From positions 1-64,000 of the forward strand of contig CBDAPE010000013.1 in assembly GCA_965198325.1 (NCBI GenBank): a stretch of 64,000 nucleotides of DNA. Reading direction: 5' to 3'. Of the stretch, positions 59,793 to 64,000 are shown piece by piece; position 1 is the stretch's first letter, and the number at the start of each line of letters is the position of its first letter. The DNA is from CBDAPE01 sp965198325. Its GTDB lineage: Bacteria > Pseudomonadota > Alphaproteobacteria > UBA828 > JAPUJA01. Made by a program: the position numbers and the translations under genes. The notes below the pieces were generated by a model. The model was not told where the DNA came from, made no database searches, and saw only the letters and a program-made list of their open reading frames with translations.

Positions 59793-62327
59793 ATGAGGTT
59801 GCCTGCCGGAAACCGGTGCCGCGTTACCGCAGTGCTGGGCCCGACCAATACGGGTAAGACCCATCTTGCGGTCGAACGCATGCTCGGTCATCGCACCGGC
59901 ATGATCGGGTTTCCACTGCGGCTGCTCGCGCGGGAAATCTACGACCGGGTCGTGGCGGCACGGGGGCCGGGCGCGGCGGCGCTCGTGACCGGCGAGGAAA
60001 AACGCATCCCGCCGAACCCAAAATATTTTCTCTGCACCGTCGAATCGATGCCGCTTGACCGGGCGGTCGACTTCGTCGCGATCGACGAGATCCAGCTCGC
60101 CGCCGACCGCGAGCGCGGTCATGTCTTCACCGATCGCCTGCTCCACGCCCGGGGCCGGGACGAAACCATGTTTCTCGGTGCGGAGACGATCCGTCCTTTG
60201 CTCCGACGCTTGGTGCCCGAAGCCGAATTCATCGCCCGACCCCGTTTTTCAAAGCTCTCCTATGCGGGCCGCAAGAAACTCAGCCGTCTTGAGCCGCGCT
60301 CCGCCATCGTCGCGTTTTCCGTCGCCAACATCTATGCGGTCGCCGAACAGATGCGCCGGCAGCGCGGCGGCTGCGCCGTCGTCCTCGGCGCGCTCAGCCC
60401 GAGCACACGAAACGCGCAGGTCGCCCTCTACGAGGCCGGCGAGGTCGACTACCTAGTGGCAACGGACGCAATCGGCATGGGTCTCAATATGGATGTCAAT
60501 CATGTCGCGTTCTGGTCGCTCAGCAAATTCGACGGCCGCTCGATACGCCGGCTGACGGCACCCGAGCTTGCTCAGATCGCGGGCCGCGCGGGACGCCATA
60601 TGAGCGACGGAACGTTCGGTGGCACGGAGGCGGCCGGCGACTTTGAACCGGAGCTCGTCGAAGCCATCGAAAACCATCGCTTCGGAACGCTGAAACGGTT
60701 GTACTGGCGAAACCGCACGCTCAACTTCAGAAGCCCCCGGACTCTGTTGCGCAGCCTCGAGGCCGGGCCCCCCGATCCCGTCCTGTTGCGCGGCCCATCG
60801 GCGGACGACAGCCTCGCCCTGGCAACGCTGGCGAAGGATTCCGAGGTCGGCGCGCGGGCAAGCAACCCGGGCGCAGTCCAGACTCTGTGGGACGTCTGCC
60901 AGATTCCCGACTTCCGGAAACTCTCACCCGAAAGCCACGCGGGGCTGCTCAAGCGCATTTTTCTGCATCTCGCGGAGGACGACGGGCGGTTGCCCGACGA
61001 CTGGATCGCCAGACATGTATCGAGGCTCGATCGCACGGATGGCGACATCGAAACGCTGATGGGGCGAATTGCCGGAATCCGGACCTGGACCTATGTCGCC
61101 CACCGGAGCGACTGGCTCGACGATGCTGCCGGCTGGCAGGCCCGCAGCCGGGCGATAGAAGACCGGCTTTCCGACGCATTGCACGACCGACTGACCCAGC
61201 GCTTCGTCGACCGGCGCGCCGCCTATCTCGCCCGTCGTCTACGTTCCGATGACCGGTTGCTGGGGACGGTGACCGACGCAGGTGACGTGATTGTCGAGGG
61301 CCACCGGGTCGGTGTCCTCGACGGCTTTCGCTTCCGGCCCGATCCAGACGAGCGGGAGGACGGGTCCCGGTTGTTGACGACGGCCGCGCGCCGTATTTTG
61401 ACGGATGCGATGGCGCACCGGATCGCCGCTTTGTGCGCGGATCCCGACCGGAGGTTCACGCTCGACGAGACCGGAGCGATCCAGTGGCGAAGCGGGCCCG
61501 TAGCGCGACTGGCACCCGGAGAGGGACTGCTCACACCCCAAATTGCGCTGGTGCCGAGCGATCTTCTGAGCGGACCCCAGCGTGATCGCCTGCGTCGCCG
61601 CCTCGCGCTGTGGCGCGACCGTGAGATCGAACGGCGGCTCGGGCGTCTGCTCCGCTTGGCCGATGCACCGCTCAAGGGCGCCGCCCGCGGCCTTGCGTTC
61701 CAGCTCGTGGAGGGAGCCAGCATCGTCGCCTGCACCGATGCCCGCGATCAGATCAACGCCCTGACACCAGCCGACCGAAGAACGCTCACCGATCTCGGCG
61801 TGAAACGGGGGGTGCATTACGTCTATGTGGACACACTCCAAAGCGGCGTGCGCCTTGAGTTGCGGGCGAGGCTGTGGGCGGCCGCCAACGCGTGGCACGG
61901 CCCGCTGCCGGTACCGACCAGCGGACGGGTCTCGATTGCCGTCGACCCCGATATGCCGACGGCCTACTACCGGGTGATCGGCTATCCCGTCTTCGGTCCC
62001 CGGGCGATCCGGGTCGATATCGCCGAGAGGCTCGCGGCCCGAGTTCGCCGCCTTGCGAGAAACGGACCGGTCTCGCTCACCGCCGGTCTTGCAACGTTGG
62101 CCGGCTGTAGCACGTCGATCCTGGCGCTGGTACTGGCGGAAATGGGATTTCGGCCGGTCGAAGGCGGACCGGAAGACGCTCTTCGCTTCGCGTTGCCGGA
62201 ACGCAAGCGTCCGCGCGGTCGTGCCCGCAAGACGGACACCAAACGAAGGAAGTCGCGGGAGGCGGACGATTCACCCTTCGCCAAGCTCGCGTCCCGCCGA
62301 CCCGGGGATGAGGATACGCGATCGTGA
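59793..62327 (+). CDS. Suv3-like DEAD/H-box RNA helicase
   Basis: 844-residue superfamily 2 helicase related to mitochondrial SUV3. Walker A GPTNTGKTH (residues 16-24), motif II as FVAIDEIQLAADRERGHVFT (DEIQ), motif V region VATDAIGMGLNMDVNHVAFW and motif VI QIAGRAGRH. C-terminal half is rich in Arg and ends in a basic, disordered tail (KRPRGRARKTDTKRRK). The ATG at 59793 is chosen because it begins the family N-terminus. Likely RNA turnover; its stop overlaps the next gene (GTGA). Confidence 0.92.
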   Translation: MRLPAGNRCRVTAVLGPTNTGKTHLAVERMLGHRTGMIGFPLRLLAREIYDRVVAARGPGAAALVTGEEKRIPPNPKYFLCTVESMPLDRAVDFVAIDEIQLAADRERGHVFTDRLLHARGRDETMFLGAETIRPLLRRLVPEAEFIARPRFSKLSYAGRKKLSRLEPRSAIVAFSVANIYAVAEQMRRQRGGCAVVLGALSPSTRNAQVALYEAGEVDYLVATDAIGMGLNMDVNHVAFWSLSKFDGRSIRRLTAPELAQIAGRAGRHMSDGTFGGTEAAGDFEPELVEAIENHRFGTLKRLYWRNRTLNFRSPRTLLRSLEAGPPDPVLLRGPSADDSLALATLAKDSEVGARASNPGAVQTLWDVCQIPDFRKLSPESHAGLLKRIFLHLAEDDGRLPDDWIARHVSRLDRTDGDIETLMGRIAGIRTWTYVAHRSDWLDDAAGWQARSRAIEDRLSDALHDRLTQRFVDRRAAYLARRLRSDDRLLGTVTDAGDVIVEGHRVGVLDGFRFRPDPDEREDGSRLLTTAARRILTDAMAHRIAALCADPDRRFTLDETGAIQWRSGPVARLAPGEGLLTPQIALVPSDLLSGPQRDRLRRRLALWRDREIERRLGRLLRLADAPLKGAARGLAFQLVEGASIVACTDARDQINALTPADRRTLTDLGVKRGVHYVYVDTLQSGVRLELRARLWAAANAWHGPLPVPTSGRVSIAVDPDMPTAYYRVIGYPVFGPRAIRVDIAERLAARVRRLARNGPVSLTAGLATLAGCSTSILALVLAEMGFRPVEGGPEDALRFALPERKRPRGRARKTDTKRRKSREADDSPFAKLASRRPGDEDTRS

Positions 62328-62641
62328 CGGACAGATCCGTCGGCGAGAGCCGCGAGCTGCGTCTCGATCGCTGGCTGTTTCATGCCCGTTTCTTCAAGTC
62401 ACGCTCCCTTGCCCAGCGTTTTTGCGAAGCGGGCAAGGTACGTATCAATCGGATACGAACCCGCAAGGCGCATTATGCGTTGCGCCCCGGAGATGTGTTG
62501 ACGTTCGCCCTGGGGTCCCGGGTAAGGATCGTCCGCGTGCACGCCCTGGGCAAGCGCCGGGGACCCGCGCCCGAGGCCCGAACCCTTTATGAGGACCTGT
62601 CACCGGCCGCCCCGCCGACAGTAGGCATACCGCGGCCCTGA
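62324..62641 (+). CDS. S4-domain RNA-binding protein, Hsp15-like
   Basis: 105 residues. S4 fold: LRLDRWLFHARFFKSRSLAQ, CEAGKVRINRIRTRKAHY, LRPGDVLTF. Similar to HslR, which recycles stalled 50S-tRNA complexes. GTG start at 62324 overlaps the helicase stop, indicating coupled translation. The basic tail may extend RNA contact. Confidence 0.9.
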   Translation: MTDRSVGESRELRLDRWLFHARFFKSRSLAQRFCEAGKVRINRIRTRKAHYALRPGDVLTFALGSRVRIVRVHALGKRRGPAPEARTLYEDLSPAAPPTVGIPRP

Positions 62642-62727
62642 TCGGGCTGCCGGATGCCTGTCGCGCACACCGTCTCGAATGGCTTGAACCAGGATTCGCC
62701 GCAGCCTATATCTTCTAACGGACGACG

Positions 62728-63189
62728 ATGATCAACCGATTGCGAAAACTCCTCTCGGGTGAACTTGAAACACCCGCTGGCAATCATGCGGCCGATGAGT
62801 TGCAACTTGCGGCGGCCTCGCTACTCGTCGAGGCGGCACGACTCGACGGTGTCTACGATGCGATCGAGCGCGACGCACTGACCGGCGCGCTCATGCGCCG
62901 GTTCGAACTCTCGGGAGAAGAGACGGAATCCCTGATAGAGGCCGCCGAGCAGGCTCAAGACGATTCAGCCCAGCTTCACCGCTTCGTCAAGACGATCCGG
63001 GATGATTTTTCAGCCGACGAACGCATCGAAATGATTGAAATGCTGTGGGAAGTGGTATACGCCGACGGCGAACTACACCCGTACGAAGCGAATCTAATGC
63101 GTCGGGTGGGCGGCCTACTCTATGTAACGGATCGCGACAGGGGTGCAGCCCGCAAGAGAGTATTGGAGCGCATAGGGTCGTCATCGTGA
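62728..63189 (+). CDS. TerB-family protein
   Basis: 153-residue helical protein of the TerB group: ELQLAAASLLVEAARLDGVY and MLWEVVYADGELHPYEANLM each hold the acidic D-G-x-x metal-binding style loop. Named for tellurite resistance but present in many bacteria without it. Cytoplasmic; role unknown. Between the S4 gene and fdxA, a common alphaproteobacterial neighbourhood. Confidence 0.9.
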   Translation: MINRLRKLLSGELETPAGNHAADELQLAAASLLVEAARLDGVYDAIERDALTGALMRRFELSGEETESLIEAAEQAQDDSAQLHRFVKTIRDDFSADERIEMIEMLWEVVYADGELHPYEANLMRRVGGLLYVTDRDRGAARKRVLERIGSSS

Positions 63190-63256
63190 CCTCCCGTGCC
63201 CAATTTGTGCAGTCAGCGGTGTGCGATCGGGTTCTTGGAATCGACTGGAGAGTTGC

Positions 63257-63592
63257 ATGACGTACGTTGTGAAAGACGCCTGCATTCGATGCAAATATAT
63301 GGATTGCATCGAAGTTTGCCCCGTGGATTGTTTCTACGAGGGCGAAAACATGCTCGTGATTCACCCCGACGAATGCATCGACTGCGGTGTTTGCGAACCC
63401 GAATGCCCGGTGGAGGCGATCGTTCCCGATACGGATGGCGACATCGCCGACTGGGTGGAATTCAATAGAAAATACTCTGAATCCTGGCCCAACATCACCC
63501 GCAAGGGCGAACCGCCGGCGGATGCCGATCAGTGGGTGGACGCACCGGACAAGATGAAAAATTTCTCGGAGAGACCAGGTCAGGGGTCCTGA
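63257..63592 (+). CDS. fdxA: 7Fe ferredoxin
   Basis: 111-residue ferredoxin with one 3Fe-4S and one 4Fe-4S cluster: CIRCKYMDCIEVCPVDC and CIDCGVCEPECPVEAI. The C-terminal extension (WVEFNRKYSESWPNITRKGE) is typical of FdxA. The ATG at 63257 follows GGAGAG. It could also be the electron donor of cellular oxygenases, but it is a housekeeping gene and 22 kb from the Rieske cluster. Confidence 0.96.
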   Translation: MTYVVKDACIRCKYMDCIEVCPVDCFYEGENMLVIHPDECIDCGVCEPECPVEAIVPDTDGDIADWVEFNRKYSESWPNITRKGEPPADADQWVDAPDKMKNFSERPGQGS

Positions 63593-63885
63593 ACAGGCGA
63601 CCTTGACAGTTGTAGCTGATTTATAGAGATTCCCGGTTAACTATTTAAAATGCTGGATTTTTTTCATCCCTTGTGGTAGGGTCCAGCAATAATCTCGTCG
63701 CATCGGCAGAGTTCAGTTCCGGTATCCGTGACATATCGGGGCGAGGAGAGTTTTGGGCAAGATATCTGCAGCGAAGCATTATCGGCGGGCTGGTCGGGCA
63801 AATTGAATGATTTGCATGCGGTCACGCCGTCAGACAGCGATGCCAGGTCTTTTTGCGCGTCCTTCCATCTAAGGAAAGAGGATAC
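63593..63885. other. 293-base leader between fdxA and carD
   Basis: An A/T-rich start with TTGACA at 63603-63608 and TTATAGAG 14 bases later (too close for a standard promoter), then a T tract (GGATTTTTTTC around 63655-63665) that could end fdxA transcription. AAGGAAAGAGG precedes the carD start. No gene seen. Confidence 0.35.
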
Positions 63886-64000
63886 ATGACTGAGAAGCTT
63901 GCGTTTCGTGTCAACGATCACGTCGTCTACCCGTCGCACGGCGTCGGCAAGGTTACAGGGGTCGAATCCCAGATGATCGGCGAAACCAAGCTGAAATTCT
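63886..64000 (+). CDS. CarD-family transcriptional regulator, 3' end outside window
   Basis: The first 38 codons read MTEKLAFRVNDHVVYPSHGV then GKVTGVESQMIGETKLKF, the RNA polymerase-interacting domain of CarD/CdnL proteins. These bind the polymerase beta subunit and stabilise open complexes at many promoters. AAGGAAAGAGG is the ribosome binding site. Cut by the window end. Confidence 0.93.
   Translation, partial: MTEKLAFRVNDHVVYPSHGVGKVTGVESQMIGETKLKF

Noticed and set aside
62728..63189. Tellurite-resistance locus
   Set aside because: Only a TerB-like protein is present, in a housekeeping neighbourhood, without other ter genes.

Overview
The window is a high-GC chromosomal segment from an alphaproteobacterium. 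The main evidence is the thrS-infC-rpmI-rplT-pheS-pheT block, the glutathione transferase-queG pair, the Suv3-like helicase/S4 protein/TerB/FdxA/CarD run and the HPF protein carrying a cold-shock domain. Genus cannot be fixed from sequence alone; a non-photosynthetic marine or soil Rhodospirillales-like relative is a guess.

Layout. (1) 1-12 kb is an accessory catabolic region: a fused hydantoinase/oxoprolinase HyuA-HyuB (5' end outside the window), an amidohydrolase, a VOC protein, a 2OG-Fe(II) oxygenase with an SDR, and a polyamine-type ABC importer (two permeases and a binding protein, no ATPase seen). Between these lie gene relics: a signal-peptide stub, an SDR C-terminus and other orphan tails. 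(2) 12-18.6 kb is mobile DNA: an apparently intact IS21-family element, a frameshifted DUF3489/DUF2924 gene, a large serine recombinase, tRNA-Ser(GGA), a 19-bp palindrome and 36-bp tandem repeats. (3) 18.7-23.6 kb is a complete branched-chain amino acid/amide-type ABC transporter with the binding protein placed between the two ATPases. (4) 23.6-25.4 kb is lepA. (5) 25.5-41 kb is the most interesting part, a dense set of genes for small C-N compounds: three Rieske oxygenases, a PhyH dioxygenase, an isochorismatase-type hydrolase, an M20 peptidase/amidase, a LysR regulator, separate HyuA and HyuB, an M24 'pita-bread' protein with altered active-site residues, a DUF1989 protein, a maleate isomerase/Asp-Glu racemase relative and an SDR. 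A ~1.4 kb tandem duplication here copied the M24 3' end together with one Rieske gene. (6) 41-64 kb is mostly housekeeping: phenylalanyl- and threonyl-tRNA synthetases, L20, L35, IF3 (apparently started at AUC), a response regulator inside this translation block, two glycosyltransferases, a hydrolase, CcdA, QueG, HtpG, an HPF-CSD fusion, an RNA helicase, ferredoxin FdxA and the start of CarD.

How the genes may work together. The LIV-type importer and region 5 could form an uptake and degradation unit for an N-methylated, betaine-like or hydantoin/ureido compound. Rieske enzymes would remove N-alkyl groups, HyuAB would open a cyclic imide/lactam, and the isochorismatase or M20 enzyme would hydrolyse the carbamoyl or amide product. 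This is inference from gene families and neighbourhood; no substrate can be read from the sequence.
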